A stretch of DNA of 64,000 nt from Campylobacter pinnipediorum subsp. caledonicus (GTDB lineage Bacteria; Campylobacterota; Campylobacteria; Campylobacterales; Campylobacteraceae): positions 186,001-250,000 of the forward strand of contig NZ_CP017258.1 in assembly GCF_002022005.1 (NCBI RefSeq). Reading direction: 5' to 3'. Position 1 is the stretch's first letter. Every line of letters begins with the position of its first letter. Both the position numbers and the translations under genes were made by a program. Shown here one piece after another: positions 48,515 through 61,405 of the stretch. Below the pieces are notes generated by a model. It had not been told where the DNA came from and ran no database searches. It saw only the letters and a list, made by a program, of their open reading frames with translations.

Positions 48515-49127
48515 ATCTTAAAGCCTTTTTTAGATCATCAGGATTATTTAGGTTTATCCCTTCATCATCACCAGAAAGCTCGACCCTAACTACATCACAA
48601 ATTTTTAAAAGCTCTTTTATTTTATGCTTTCCATCTTTAGCTAATTTTTTTGCTTTATCTGCTACGCTAGGAGAAAAATAACCACAAAGTACATGATCTA
48701 TTTCTGCTTCACAAGCGATTACAATTTCAAAATCATCTTTTAGTTTAGACATATCTTTGATGCTCTCAGGTTTTAAAAAAGGCATGTCAACAGGCTGTAT
48801 AAAAACCGGTTCATTAAAATGATGAAGTATGCTAGCAAGTGCAATCATAGGCGAGCTTTCATTGCTTTCATCGGCTATAAATTTGATGCTTTGATTAAGT
48901 TCGGCATTGTTAAATTTATTGGTTTTAGTGCTTATATAAACTTCTTTAAAAATGTTTGATAACTTATCTGTTACATATGCAGATAGACTTGCTTTGTCTT
49001 TAAAAGGCATTAATGCTTTATCTACTCCCATCCTGCTGCTTTTACCACCAGCCAATACTACACAAGATTGCTGTTGTTTCATTAATAAAAATCCATCACA
49101 ACCATTATCTCCACAACTATGTCCCAT
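48507..49127 (-). CDS. mobA: Molybdenum cofactor guanylyltransferase
   Basis: 206 residues. The nucleotide-binding motif is LAGGKSSRMGVDKALMPF (25-42), with FIQPVDMPFL as the metal site. It converts Mo-molybdopterin to the guanine dinucleotide form needed by formate dehydrogenase-type enzymes. The start at 49127 has AAGGA 5 bases upstream and gives a Cys-containing extension MGHSCGDNGCDGFLL; ATG 49082 would give the usual N terminus but has a weaker ribosome site. Confidence 0.92.
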   Translation of the reverse strand: MGHSCGDNGCDGFLLMKQQQSCVVLAGGKSSRMGVDKALMPFKDKASLSAYVTDKLSNIFKEVYISTKTNKFNNAELNQSIKFIADESNESSPMIALASILHHFNEPVFIQPVDMPFLKPESIKDMSKLKDDFEIVIACEAEIDHVLCGYFSPSVADKAKKLAKDGKHKIKELLKICDVVRVELSGDDEGINLNNPDDLKKALRYE

Positions 49128-49347
49128 TTGAATCCTTCGTTAATTTTTTATTTTTATTTTATCCATTATTGACTTTTTGTCGCCTTATGATATCTTAAAA
49201 TATAAAAAATTTAAATATACAATAGTAGCTAAAATTAATCAATAACTATATTTATAGATAACGTATTTTTATTTACCACTACACACACCTCTCCAAATTC
49301 CAACAAACTAAAATATTTTTATTTTTTTTTACAATATTAAGCTCATA

Positions 49348-49450
49348 TTAAGCATTGCTCTTATATAATTCCAGCTCACGATTTGAGAAACGGAGTTTAT
49401 CTCCTTGAGAATATAAGTCAATATTTTATTTTTAAACAAATCGTTGTTCT
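49348..49450 (+). promoter_or_regulatory. 23S rRNA promoter and leader
   Basis: Copy of the 16S promoter block (one mismatch in 43 bp), TATAAT at 49364-49369, then a boxA-like GTTGTTCTTTTAATT at 49443. It shows that 23S has its own promoter. The rest of 49138-49750 is leader sequence with no gene. Confidence 0.82.
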
Positions 49451-49671
49451 TTTAATTACAATTGTTAAGAGTCACAAGCAAGTTTTAATAAAAACAATTT
49501 TACAGGACTTGTTAAAGATTTAAATATCTAATCTCTTGTATATAAATACAGAAGTTTAACATCACAAGATATTATAGAGTTAAAACTTATCTATATTATC
49601 TGTTAATGCTTTCCGTCTTGGGGATTATGTGTTTAGATTTAGTAACTACATATATTTATGTATAACAGTTA

Positions 49672-52680
<3,009 letters not shown>

Positions 52681-52802
52681 GTAAAACCTTATACAAGAAA
52701 AGATTGTTTAATAAAACAAGCTTTACTCTTAACGATATAATTTAACACAAACAGTGTTAAATAAGAGATTACACAAATAATCACTAATCTTTTATTTAAC
52801 AC

Positions 52803-52922
52803 TGCTCGTGGCTATACAGACGAGGAAACGCCTTGCTCCATCTCGAACCAAGAAGCTAAGCTCGTCCTGGCTGATGATACTCTCTCTTACTGAGATGTTG
52901 GGAAAGTAAGTCGCTGCGAGCT
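52803..52922 (+). rRNA. 5S ribosomal RNA
   Basis: About 120 bases, with CGCCTTGCTCCATCTCGAAC and terminal pairing GCTCG / CGAGC. 146 bases after 23S. Confidence 0.9.
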
Positions 52923-53191
52923 TTGTTTATTCTTTCTTTTTATAAATCCAATTAATATTATTTATTATATATCTTTATTTCTTATTCTTTTTTATGTTTT
53001 TTTATTTAATAAATTTAAAATATTTTTTATTCTTTTATGTTATTGTGTTTTACTTGGTTGTGATTAATATACAAGTGGTATATTTTATTGATTGTGGATA
53101 ATTGTTTTTTATTCTTTTTTATTTTAATCATTTAAATTCTTGTTGTTTAATAGCTAGATGGTAGGTTTTTTATAAATTGAGGATATAGTTT

Positions 53192-53490
53192 ATGAGGAAT
53201 TTTAACAGCTCAATTAGCACAGAATTTAATCTAAAAGGTTATGATTATAATCCATATAAAAATAATTAGGAATAAATTTATTAGAATATAATAATTATAA
53301 AATGTGCTAACAAAATAAAAGAGTGAGCAGATAAATCAAATTTACAAAGATACAAAAAACAAAACTACTTAAATAAACAAACTCTTCCTTGATGGACATA
53401 TAAACAAAATAGAAATTTTACAATCACTAATCAACTCATTAAACAAATCACATTATAAACTCACAAGCAAATAATATAAAAGCAACTGTA
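53192..53490 (+). pseudogene. Possible gene remnant in the gap after 5S
   Basis: The gap 52923-54212 holds no intact gene. Here short frames run on from one another with stops between: MRNFNSSISTEFNLKGYDYN (from 53192), EQINQIYKDTKNK and LFLDGHINKIEILQSLINSL (from about 53387). Codon use looks coding-like, but I cannot name the protein. The rest is very AT-rich. Confidence 0.25.
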
Positions 53491-54212
53491 ATTGTGTGAT
53501 ACTCTTACAGTATTTATAATAAGTTTTTTTATTTAAACAATATAAAAAAGATTAATTAGCTGTGAGTATACGAAGTACTTATTTGCTGAAAGGTAAATTA
53601 GCGATTACTCTTGTTTCGTTTTTTGTTAAAAATCTTAGTAAGTTTATCAATACTTTACTCATATAATACTGCTATATTTATAGATAAGTACAGTTGAATG
53701 CTTTATAAAAGTGTTATTTGATAATGTAGAATCTTTAATAGGCATTATAAAAAATTTATAGTGAATTGATTCATGTTCTTTTTTGTTGATAAATTTATTT
53801 ATCTATTTATTTGTCTTTTATAAATATGTATATTCACTAAAGATAGTTTATTTAACTTTTATGAAGAAAAAGGATTGGTATGGTGTTTTCTATGCTTATT
53901 CTTTTAATTTAATATATTAGTTTTTTAATTTTCTTTAGAGTCTTATTGATTATTGCTTAAAGATTTTTTTGAATGTATAGGATGTTTATTGTCCATAATA
54001 AATAATATAAATTTTATTTAAAATGCTTATAAATAATTAATTTTTTAATATGTTTTAATATAATATTTAGTTACTTAGTTTGAATATTTGGGTTTAAAAA
54101 TGATATATTTTGGCAATGGTTGTATAAATTTAATATATAATTTATTAAAGATATTGGTATAAATACTTTATTTGTGTTATAATAAATGAAATTTAAATGA
54201 AAAGGATTTACC

Positions 54213-55898
54213 ATGAATGCTGTATGGCTTATGTTGGTCGGCTTTGCTGTTTTTAGCTTTGGCTGGTTTGTGTATTCTCGCTTATATGCATCAAAAGTTT
54301 TAGAACTTGATGATAATTTTACTACTCCAGCTCACGAATACCGTGATAATGTTGATTTTGTTCCAGCTAATAAATTTGTATTGTGGGGACATCACTTTAC
54401 TGCAGTTGCAGGTGCTGCGCCTATAGTTGGTCCAGCTATTGCTGTGCAGTGGGGCTGGTTACCTGCATTTTTATGGGTTATTATAGGCACTGTTGCTTTT
54501 GCCGGTATTCATGATATGTCAGCACTTTGGGCTAGCGTTAAAAACGAAGGTAAGAGTATAGGAACAATCTGCACCAGATTTGTTGGAAGCAAAGTTGGTC
54601 AATTATTCATGATTGTTATATTCTTAGTGTTGTTGATGGTAAATGGTGCTTTTGGCGTGATTATTGCCAAAGAAAGTGTTGAACATACAAGTACTATTAT
54701 ACCTGCTTGGGGAGCCGTTGCTATAGCTCTTATAATGGGTCAAGCTATTTATAAATTTAAAATGAAGCTTGTGCCTGTTACTATAGTAGCTGTTATTGCT
54801 CTTTATGCGCTTGTTCCGCTTGGTGTTGCTGTGCCTTTAAGTTTGCCTGATTCAATGTTTGGTCTTAATCAAAATGCTCAATGGGTTGTACTTCTTTATA
54901 TATATGCTGGTATAGCCTCTATACTTCCTGTTTGGGCTTTATTGCAACCAAGAGATTATGTAAATGGTATACAACTTTTTGTTGGACTTATCTTGCTTTA
55001 TACAAGTATTATTATAGTTCATCCAACAGTTGCTGCACCTACCTTTATACCTGCTATCACGGATAATCCTGGCGGTTGGCATGTTGTAGTTCCTGTTTTA
55101 TTTATAACAGTTGCTTGCGGTGCTATAAGTGGTTTCCATGGCATAGTAAGCTCTGGAACAACTTCAAAACAAGTTGATAAGATGAAAGATGTTCGTTTTG
55201 TTGGATACTTAGGTGCTATGGGCGAGGGTTCATTATCACTTGCTACAATTATAGCTTGTGTAGCCGGCCTAAGCTTGATAAATGCTGATTTAAATCTAGA
55301 TACTTGGGCTGATTTATATAAGGGTGGTACTGCGAGTTTCGTTGCTGGTGGCGGTGCTATTATTTATGAAGGACTAGGTATTCCGCAAGAAGCTAGTGCT
55401 ACATTGCTTTCACTTATGGTTATACTTTTTGCTGCAACCACAATGGATGCTGGTATTCGTCTTCAAAGATACATCATCCAAGAGTGGGGAGATATATACA
55501 ATATAGGCTTTTTAAGAGGAAAAGGCATAGCTACTATAGTTGCTGTTATCACATCCTTTACTATATCTATGAATGGTGTTAGTGATGGTAAAGTTGCGAT
55601 TTGGCCTTTATTTGGTGCTACAAACCAACTTCTAGCTAGCCTTACACTTTTAGTTGTTGCTGTTATATTGCTAAAGTCTAAAAAATTTAGTGGTAGTTTG
55701 ATAGCGCTTATTCCTATGAGCTTTATTCTTGTAATGAGTTTTTGGGGAGCGATTATAAAACTTGGTGATTATTATAATGACCAAAATTATCTACTTACAA
55801 CCTTAAATGCTATTGTTATAGTTGTAACACTTCTAGTTGTGCTTTCTGCGCTTAAAGTTATAAGCAAAATTTTAGCCGATAAAAAGGCAGCCGCTTAA
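54213..55898 (+). CDS. cstA: CstA-family carbon starvation / peptide-pyruvate transporter
   Basis: 561 residues and about 15-16 membrane helices. Family signatures: FGWFVYSRLYASKVLELDD, TPAHEYRDNVDFVPA, VLWGHHFTAVAGAAPIVGPA, GFHGIVSSGTTSKQV and FAATTMDAGIRLQRYI. Shorter than E. coli CstA (701), resembling the compact form. In C. jejuni, CstA takes up peptides. AAAAGGA ribosome site; TATAAT at about 54178. Followed by the small CC-star gene. Confidence 0.9.
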   Translation: MNAVWLMLVGFAVFSFGWFVYSRLYASKVLELDDNFTTPAHEYRDNVDFVPANKFVLWGHHFTAVAGAAPIVGPAIAVQWGWLPAFLWVIIGTVAFAGIHDMSALWASVKNEGKSIGTICTRFVGSKVGQLFMIVIFLVLLMVNGAFGVIIAKESVEHTSTIIPAWGAVAIALIMGQAIYKFKMKLVPVTIVAVIALYALVPLGVAVPLSLPDSMFGLNQNAQWVVLLYIYAGIASILPVWALLQPRDYVNGIQLFVGLILLYTSIIIVHPTVAAPTFIPAITDNPGGWHVVVPVLFITVACGAISGFHGIVSSGTTSKQVDKMKDVRFVGYLGAMGEGSLSLATIIACVAGLSLINADLNLDTWADLYKGGTASFVAGGGAIIYEGLGIPQEASATLLSLMVILFAATTMDAGIRLQRYIIQEWGDIYNIGFLRGKGIATIVAVITSFTISMNGVSDGKVAIWPLFGATNQLLASLTLLVVAVILLKSKKFSGSLIALIPMSFILVMSFWGAIIKLGDYYNDQNYLLTTLNAIVIVVTLLVVLSALKVISKILADKKAAA

Positions 55899-55954
55899 TC
55901 CTATTTCTTGCCTTGCCTTTTTTGGCTTGGCAAGAATTATACAAAAGGATACAA

Positions 55955-56221
55955 ATGATAAAAAAAATTATTAAATTCTCACAAGATCTTGAGAGTTTTT
56001 ATGTTGGCATGCATAAAAGTGCCATTATGAAAGAAAATTCCGAAATTGACGATTTTTTTATGATTATCACATTTAGTGAAATTTACGGTATAGAAAATCC
56101 TTATTCGCTTTATACACTTGAAATGCTTCCTGCCCTTATGCCAAAATTTCATCGTTGGCATCAAAAAGTTGGACTTAAGCACTCATTCTTTGAAAATTTT
56201 CCATGCAGTTGCTGTTGTTAA
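55955..56221 (+). CDS. Cory-CC-star-type small protein
   Basis: 88 residues ending FPCSCCC at the stop, the feature that names the cory-CC-star family found beside CstA and ArsA-like ATPases. Start ATG 55955 has AAAAGGA 5 bases upstream (an in-frame upstream codon at 55913 lacks one). No membrane helix; helical, with MHKSAIMKENSEIDDFFM and EMLPALMPKFHRWH. The C-terminal Cys cluster could bind a metal or be a recognition tail for the ATPase that follows. Function unknown. Confidence 0.75.
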   Translation: MIKKIIKFSQDLESFYVGMHKSAIMKENSEIDDFFMIITFSEIYGIENPYSLYTLEMLPALMPKFHRWHQKVGLKHSFFENFPCSCCC

Positions 56222-56230
56222 AGGAGATAA

Positions 56231-57211
56231 ATGAAGAACAAACAACTTCCAAAAGTTATATTTGTAGGTGGTAAAGGCGGTGTTGGTAAAAGCACTACAT
56301 CAAGCTCGCTGGCAGTAGCTTTATCAAGTGTCAAAAATACTAAAAAAGTTTTGCTTGTCTCAACAGATCCAGCACACAATCTTAGTGATATATTTGATGT
56401 TGAGTTTAAAAACTCTATCACAAAAGTAGATGAAAATTTAAGTGTTGTAGAGATTGACTCTGCTCTTGAAGCAAGAGAATATGTCCAAAAGGTTGCAAAA
56501 GATACGAGAGGTTTTGTAGGTGCATCAAGCTATGCTCAAATAGATAATTATTTTGCGAAAATAGCTGATAGCTCTTCTACTTTAGAAGCGGCTTTATTTG
56601 AAAGACTAAGCACCATACTAACAAAAGAAATATCTAGTTATGACCATATCATCATAGATACTGCTCCTATAGGACATACATTAAGGCTATTTTTTATGCC
56701 AAAAGAGTTAAGGGATTGGAGCAAGACACTTCTTAGTATGCAAGAGCGAGGCGGAATGAGTGAAAAAGTACTAGGGCATTTAGATGGTGGTGACAAAAAT
56801 AGATTTAGCGATCCAGATGGCTTTATAAGAGGGCGACTTATAGAAAAACTTGATGAAAGATATGCAAGATATAGCGCTTTTTCAAATTTAGTAAAAGATA
56901 GCAATAAATGCGGTATAGTTTTGGTTTTAAATGCTTCAAAGCTAGCTATAGCCGAAACACAACGAGCTATACAGAGTTTAGAACAAAAAGAGCTTAAACC
57001 TTATGCTGTTGTTTTAAATAAAGTCCTTCCTGATAGTTCAAATGATGATTTTTTAAGCTCAAGAATCTCACAAGAAGCACAATATGTAAAGCAAAGCGAT
57101 AATGAGTTTGGAAAATATCATTATGCAAAAATACCACTTTTCAAAGAGGATATAACCAACAAAGAAAATCTTAAAATTTTTGGGGAAAAAGTGCTTGAAA
57201 GTATTATTTGA
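56231..57211 (+). CDS. ArsA/Get3-family ATPase
   Basis: A 326-residue single-domain P-loop ATPase with the deviant Walker A GGKGGVGKST (13-22), switch I STDPAHNLSD, Walker B YDHIIIDTAPIGHT and switch II. It has no arsenite-site Cys triad, and no arsenic genes are near, so it is more like Get3 than an arsenite pump. It lies 9 bases after the CC-star gene, so cstA, CC-star and this ATPase form one unit; a role in placing or regulating CstA is inference. Confidence 0.87.
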   Translation: MKNKQLPKVIFVGGKGGVGKSTTSSSLAVALSSVKNTKKVLLVSTDPAHNLSDIFDVEFKNSITKVDENLSVVEIDSALEAREYVQKVAKDTRGFVGASSYAQIDNYFAKIADSSSTLEAALFERLSTILTKEISSYDHIIIDTAPIGHTLRLFFMPKELRDWSKTLLSMQERGGMSEKVLGHLDGGDKNRFSDPDGFIRGRLIEKLDERYARYSAFSNLVKDSNKCGIVLVLNASKLAIAETQRAIQSLEQKELKPYAVVLNKVLPDSSNDDFLSSRISQEAQYVKQSDNEFGKYHYAKIPLFKEDITNKENLKIFGEKVLESII

Positions 57212-57230
57212 TTTATTTTTTGTGATAGTA

Positions 57231-57256
57231 TTAAACCCCTTTTTAAAGGGGTTTAA
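57231..57256. terminator. Bidirectional terminator
   Basis: TTAAACCCCTTT / AAAGGGGTTTAA, 12-bp stem with a 2-base loop, between the converging ArsA-like and GlpT-type genes. Confidence 0.88.
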
Positions 57257-57258
57257 GT

Positions 57259-58602
57259 TTATTTTTTAAGTTTTTCGGCTTCTATTTTCATAACACCTAA
57301 ATGAACCATATAGCAGCATAAAATGCATGCAACAACAGCAAACATTAAAAGATAAAAACCATAATCCCAGCCATAATTTTTAGCCATATATCCTATAAGT
57401 GCAGTTCCTGAAAAGCTACCAAGTACATAGCTTAAAAGACCACGAAGACCGGTGGCCGAACCAGCTGCAAAAGGAGGAACAAGCTCTATAGTTTGAAGTG
57501 AGCTAAGGAACATCGGCACATATATAAAACAACCAATAATAGCAGCACCTAGCGTTACGGTAGTTAAACTTTCTCCGCCGTGATAAATAAACATAGCACC
57601 ACCCACTATAACAAGAGAAATTATAGAAAGAGGCATTCTTCTACCTTTAAAGAAGCTATCTGTTAAATAACCTGCTGCTATTGTGGAAATAATAGCTGAC
57701 CATTCAAATATAGCAAATGCTATACTCATATCTTTTTTACTAAATCCTTTTGTTTCTAGTAAGTAAAGTGGTAGCCATGTAAGAACACCAAATCGTATCA
57801 TATATGTAAATACATCTATAAAGCTAACAAACCATACATTTTTATCTGTTAATATATATTTTTTTAGTATTTCCCAGCTACTTAGTTTTTCACCATCTTC
57901 TTTTGCTGTTACTAATTCATCTTTATCGTTGTTTAAAATTTTATTTAGCTGAGGAAGACCTTCATTATATGTTTTTCCAGCTCCAAAAATAGCAAAAATA
58001 GCAGCTATGAAAATAACCACTGCAACAGGAATTATAAAATTTGCTGTTTGCCAGTGATCCGTGCCTAGCCAAGCAATTGCTCCACCAGTTATTGGTGCCA
58101 CAAGTCCCCCACCTACATTGTGCGATGTATTAAATATAGAAGTGATAAGACCACGAGACTTTCTAGGATACCAACTGGCAAGAACTACATAAGCAGGACC
58201 AGCACCCATTCCTTGAAATAGTCCATTTAGACAAACCAATATAAAAAATAGCCAAAATGCTGTGCTAAATCCCATCATTAGGTTTACCATTGCTGAAAGA
58301 ACCAAACCAAATATCATAAACCACTTTGGGTTCGCCTTATCTGCTAGCACACTCATAAAACCTTTGCTAAAGCCGTAAATTACAAGTGAAGTTCTAGATA
58401 TTAATCCTATATCTGTTTTATCAAAGCCAAGCTCACTTTGTAGATATGGAGTTGAGAGAATGAAGTTATTTCTTATGATATAAAATGCGGCATAGCCGAT
58501 AAAAATACCAAAAATAGCATTCCACCTTTTGCGGTTGTAGGTTGCTAAGACTTCCTGCTCAGGCACTATTTTTCCTTGCTTGGAACGTAAAAATCCAAAC
58601 AT
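57259..58602 (-). CDS. GlpT-type organophosphate:phosphate antiporter (MFS)
   Basis: 447 residues and 12 membrane helices. N-terminal YNRKRWNAIFGIFIGYAAFY and YIIRNNF with the substrate-binding Arg, NGLFQGMGAGP, and the second-half Arg in MIRFGVLTWLPLYL mark the GlpT/UhpT family. Glycerol-3-phosphate is the best guess; UhpC/UhpT-like substrates are possible. TAAGGAG-type ribosome site upstream. The 58603-58949 region above it is AT-rich without a gene. Confidence 0.85.
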   Translation of the reverse strand: MFGFLRSKQGKIVPEQEVLATYNRKRWNAIFGIFIGYAAFYIIRNNFILSTPYLQSELGFDKTDIGLISRTSLVIYGFSKGFMSVLADKANPKWFMIFGLVLSAMVNLMMGFSTAFWLFFILVCLNGLFQGMGAGPAYVVLASWYPRKSRGLITSIFNTSHNVGGGLVAPITGGAIAWLGTDHWQTANFIIPVAVVIFIAAIFAIFGAGKTYNEGLPQLNKILNNDKDELVTAKEDGEKLSSWEILKKYILTDKNVWFVSFIDVFTYMIRFGVLTWLPLYLLETKGFSKKDMSIAFAIFEWSAIISTIAAGYLTDSFFKGRRMPLSIISLVIVGGAMFIYHGGESLTTVTLGAAIIGCFIYVPMFLSSLQTIELVPPFAAGSATGLRGLLSYVLGSFSGTALIGYMAKNYGWDYGFYLLMFAVVACILCCYMVHLGVMKIEAEKLKK

Positions 58603-58949
58603 ATATTTCTCCTTATAAAATAAAATGTAAATTTATTTATTATAATCAATAAATAATAATATTTTTATAAAAACAAATATCATTTTGTTATTTTATTTTT
58701 TATAAAAATAAAAAATAAAACTAAGATATAAAATTATTTAATATGCCTAAGGCAAACAATAAGTTTTGTTGGATTTGTGTCTTGTAAAATGGTGTTAAAA
58801 ATTGTAAATAAAATTTTTGAATTATTATTGTGTTTTAATAGACTTATTATTTAGCCTGTTAAAATTGCTTAAAAAATCAAAACAACATAAAAACTAAAAT
58901 TAAAGAAAACTATGATTTGTAGCGGTTTATTAAATAAAAATAAGTAAAA

Positions 58950-58973
58950 TGGTGGAAGCGAGGGGAATCAAAC
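58950..58973 (-). mobile_element. tRNA 3'-end fragment: attachment site of an integrated element
   Basis: Minus strand reads TTTGATTCCCCTCGCTTCCA then CCA: T-loop, T-stem, acceptor 3' strand and CCA of a tRNA, probably tRNA-Ser given the CGCTTCC acceptor. No D-arm, anticodon arm or 5' acceptor follows where it should (58974-59040), so only the 3' end is present. This is the usual mark of integration into a tRNA gene, with the intact tRNA at the far end, beyond the window. A 12-bp tandem repeat TCCGTTAAAAAA (59029-59052) lies beside it. Confidence 0.75.
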
Positions 58974-59130
58974 TTTATACCAACTTACCAAGAAATAAGT
59001 GATTGCTTTACTATCTAATTTTTAAAAGTCCGTTAAAAAATCCGTTAAAAAAAGAATTTTAAAAAATTGTAAAAAAAATAGGAAATTAACAAATATTATC
59101 TTTATAAAAACTACACAATAAGGATAAAAT

Positions 59131-60696
59131 ATGGCTATAGACCCTGTGTTATTTTTGAGATTTGCAAAAGATATAGAGCCTGAGATATTCCAAGATAAAA
59201 CTCCACAAATACATTTTAAAATATTAAAATTCATTGATGGTGATTCTATGTATAAAGCCGTGGCGGTTTTCCGTGGTGCTGGAAAAACTACATTATTAAA
59301 CAAAGTGTGTATATTAAGCAGAATATACTTTTACAAAGAGCCTTTTATAATGATTGTTTCTAGTAATGAGGAAAAGGCTATCAACTTCCTTGAAGCAGTA
59401 AAAGGCACGATAGATAGAGCCTCACAAAGAGGATATGCTATAACAAGAGGCAAGGTTTGGAATAAAAACAGAATATCTGTTGTAGTAAATGCAGGGCTTA
59501 AAGATAAAAATGGCAATAGCATAGAAGCAACTTGTCATATAATAACTATTTCAGCAGGACAAGATCCGCGTGGTGCAAATATAGATAATATGAGACCAAC
59601 TCTTATAATAGTTGATGATTTAGAAAGTAAAGTCGGACAATATACAATACAGAGTAAATCGAATAGGCAAAAGCTTAGAAGCTGGTTTTATGCGGACTTG
59701 TTACCAGCAATGCACCCTAAGATAGGCAAGGTTATCATTATAGGAACAATACTTCACGATGATAGTATTTTAAATAATATAATCAACCCAAAAAATGATG
59801 AATTGGATACAGGTATAAAATGGCAAACACTGAAAATACCTATTATTGAGAATGGTAAAAGTGCATGGAACTCAAGGTTTCCTATAGAAACTATTCAGAA
59901 AATCAAAGGCACACTTGAAAAACAAGGGATGTCAAATGAATTTTACCAAGAGTATATGTGTGCGGCGATAGACCCCGAAAAGGCTATATTTAAAAAAGAG
60001 TTTTTTAAATACTTTAAAAAAGTTGAATATGATTATACAAGCCCTTTGTTTAGAGTGCTTGTTAAAGATGGGCTTAACCAAAAAGAGCTAAAAGTAGCTA
60101 AGGCTAAAAACATTATTTTAGCAGATGGAACCAGTAAGGATTTAAATAAAATGCACTGCTATACCACAGTGGACCTAGCAAGTGCAACAGGACAAGACCA
60201 AACAGCAATGGTAACCTTTTGTATAGACGAGCTAAACAACATTTACATCATAGATATTAGTGCGGGACACTGGACACCTTTTGAGAAAAGCGTAGAAATT
60301 ATAAGAATATTTAACACTTTTTCACCTATACGAATAGGTATAGAAAAAGCAGGAATGCAAAACGACTTCTTTTATACGATAGATGTTATACAAAAGATAA
60401 CCGGTGTATCGTTGCCAATAGAGCCATTAAGCCACGGCGGTAAAGCTAAAAACATAAGAATATCAAACCTAGAGCCTTATTATAGAGTTGGACAAATACT
60501 TCATAATGGAAATCTAGCACAGACTGGGGAGTTAGAAGCACAGCTTATAGCCTTTGACCCAGAAGTTGAAAGTAAGCAAGATGATTTGATGGATGCAGAA
60601 GCTTACTTGTTACAATACCTAGGCGGCAGAACATTCACAGAAAGGCAAAGCATAGAAGATGTTGAATACTACGAGTACGAAGAAAGTTGGTACTAG
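59131..60696 (+). CDS. Phage terminase large subunit (TerL)
   Basis: 521 residues. ATPase domain with Walker A FRGAGKTTLL (48-57), Walker B TLIIVDDLES near 155 and coupling motif IIIGTIL; C-terminal RNase H-like nuclease starting TTVDLAS, with IGIEKAG and the last acidic motif KQDDLMDAEAYLL. This is the motor that packages DNA into phage heads. Intact, but no small terminase, portal or capsid gene lies nearby, so it belongs to a satellite-type or decayed element. Confidence 0.9.
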   Translation: MAIDPVLFLRFAKDIEPEIFQDKTPQIHFKILKFIDGDSMYKAVAVFRGAGKTTLLNKVCILSRIYFYKEPFIMIVSSNEEKAINFLEAVKGTIDRASQRGYAITRGKVWNKNRISVVVNAGLKDKNGNSIEATCHIITISAGQDPRGANIDNMRPTLIIVDDLESKVGQYTIQSKSNRQKLRSWFYADLLPAMHPKIGKVIIIGTILHDDSILNNIINPKNDELDTGIKWQTLKIPIIENGKSAWNSRFPIETIQKIKGTLEKQGMSNEFYQEYMCAAIDPEKAIFKKEFFKYFKKVEYDYTSPLFRVLVKDGLNQKELKVAKAKNIILADGTSKDLNKMHCYTTVDLASATGQDQTAMVTFCIDELNNIYIIDISAGHWTPFEKSVEIIRIFNTFSPIRIGIEKAGMQNDFFYTIDVIQKITGVSLPIEPLSHGGKAKNIRISNLEPYYRVGQILHNGNLAQTGELEAQLIAFDPEVESKQDDLMDAEAYLLQYLGGRTFTERQSIEDVEYYEYEESWY

Positions 60697-60835
60697 GGAC
60701 AAGGGCGAAGGCGGCGACCAGGCACGGGACTGGAGCAAGTGGCAAAGCCAAACACGTGGGAGTTGTGCAAAAACTTCACAAGTCAGTAAAGACCAATTAA
60801 AAAAAAGAAAAAATGGCTTTGTTTTTTTTTTGGGC
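60697..60835 (+). ncRNA. GC-rich candidate structured RNA behind terL
   Basis: The first ~75 bases are far richer in G and C than their surroundings (AAGGGCGAAGGCGGCGACC) and hold short stems: CCAG/CTGG, GGC-AAA-GCC, and TTGTG/CACAA around 60756-60774. An A-rich run followed by a T10 tract (60822-60831) could end it. None of the three frames gives a recognisable protein. A displaced coding tail of terL is the alternative. Confidence 0.4.
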
Positions 60836-60877
60836 TAAAACTTGAAAATTTTATAATTTTTAAACATAGGGTGGTAT

Positions 60878-61000
60878 ATGTCAAAAAAATTCCAATGGGT
60901 TCATGGCTCCCCTATAATAAAAAAATCACAACAAAATGGCTTAAGGTTTCTAACTATAAAAAAATATTTTTCTATCTCTAAAAACTCAAAGCTTAAATAA
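60878..61000 (+). CDS. Small ORF, 40 codons, unknown
   Basis: MSKKFQWVHGSPIIKKSQQN and on, ending NSKLK; no strong ribosome site (GGGTGG upstream). May be the head of a lost gene. The rest of 61001-61405 is AT-rich, with a GTGGG...CCCAC stem around a TTGA/TCAA stem (61176-61216) and a minus-strand coding-like tail ending NKNDCRCGSYP. Confidence 0.25.
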   Translation: MSKKFQWVHGSPIIKKSQQNGLRFLTIKKYFSISKNSKLK

Positions 61001-61405
61001 AATAATTAGTTTTTAGCACTCTAAACTTAAACAACATTTGTAATATTATAACAAGCTTAAAAATAATAGTTTTTAGTAGTTAAAATATTATAAATTAACT
61101 ACTTTTTATATTTTTTAAAGTTTTTTTGTAAATTTTTGCAAGTTTAAGCAAAAGTCTGTAAAATTTTATGTATTTTGTTTTTTTGTGGGCTGATTTTTGT
61201 TTGAAAAACTCAAGGATACGACCCACACCGACAATCATTCTTATTAAATGCTTTTGGATTAAATTGTGTTGGACTTTGTGCTTGCAAAGGCAGTGAAATT
61301 TAAAAAAAATCAGTATTTTATACTTTTCTTACTTTTTATCCTATTTTTAAGTATTATTTAATTATGTATTTATTATAATTCTACAAAGAAAGCAAAGGAA
61401 CAAAG

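Noticed and set aside
59029-59052. Tandem TCCGTTAAAAAA as a CRISPR-like or att array
   Set aside because: Only two 12-bp copies with no spacer; probably slippage.
60800-61405. ToxI-type tandem RNA repeats upstream of the MazF-like gene (type III system)
   Set aside because: I looked for regular ~35-nt tandem repeats and found none.
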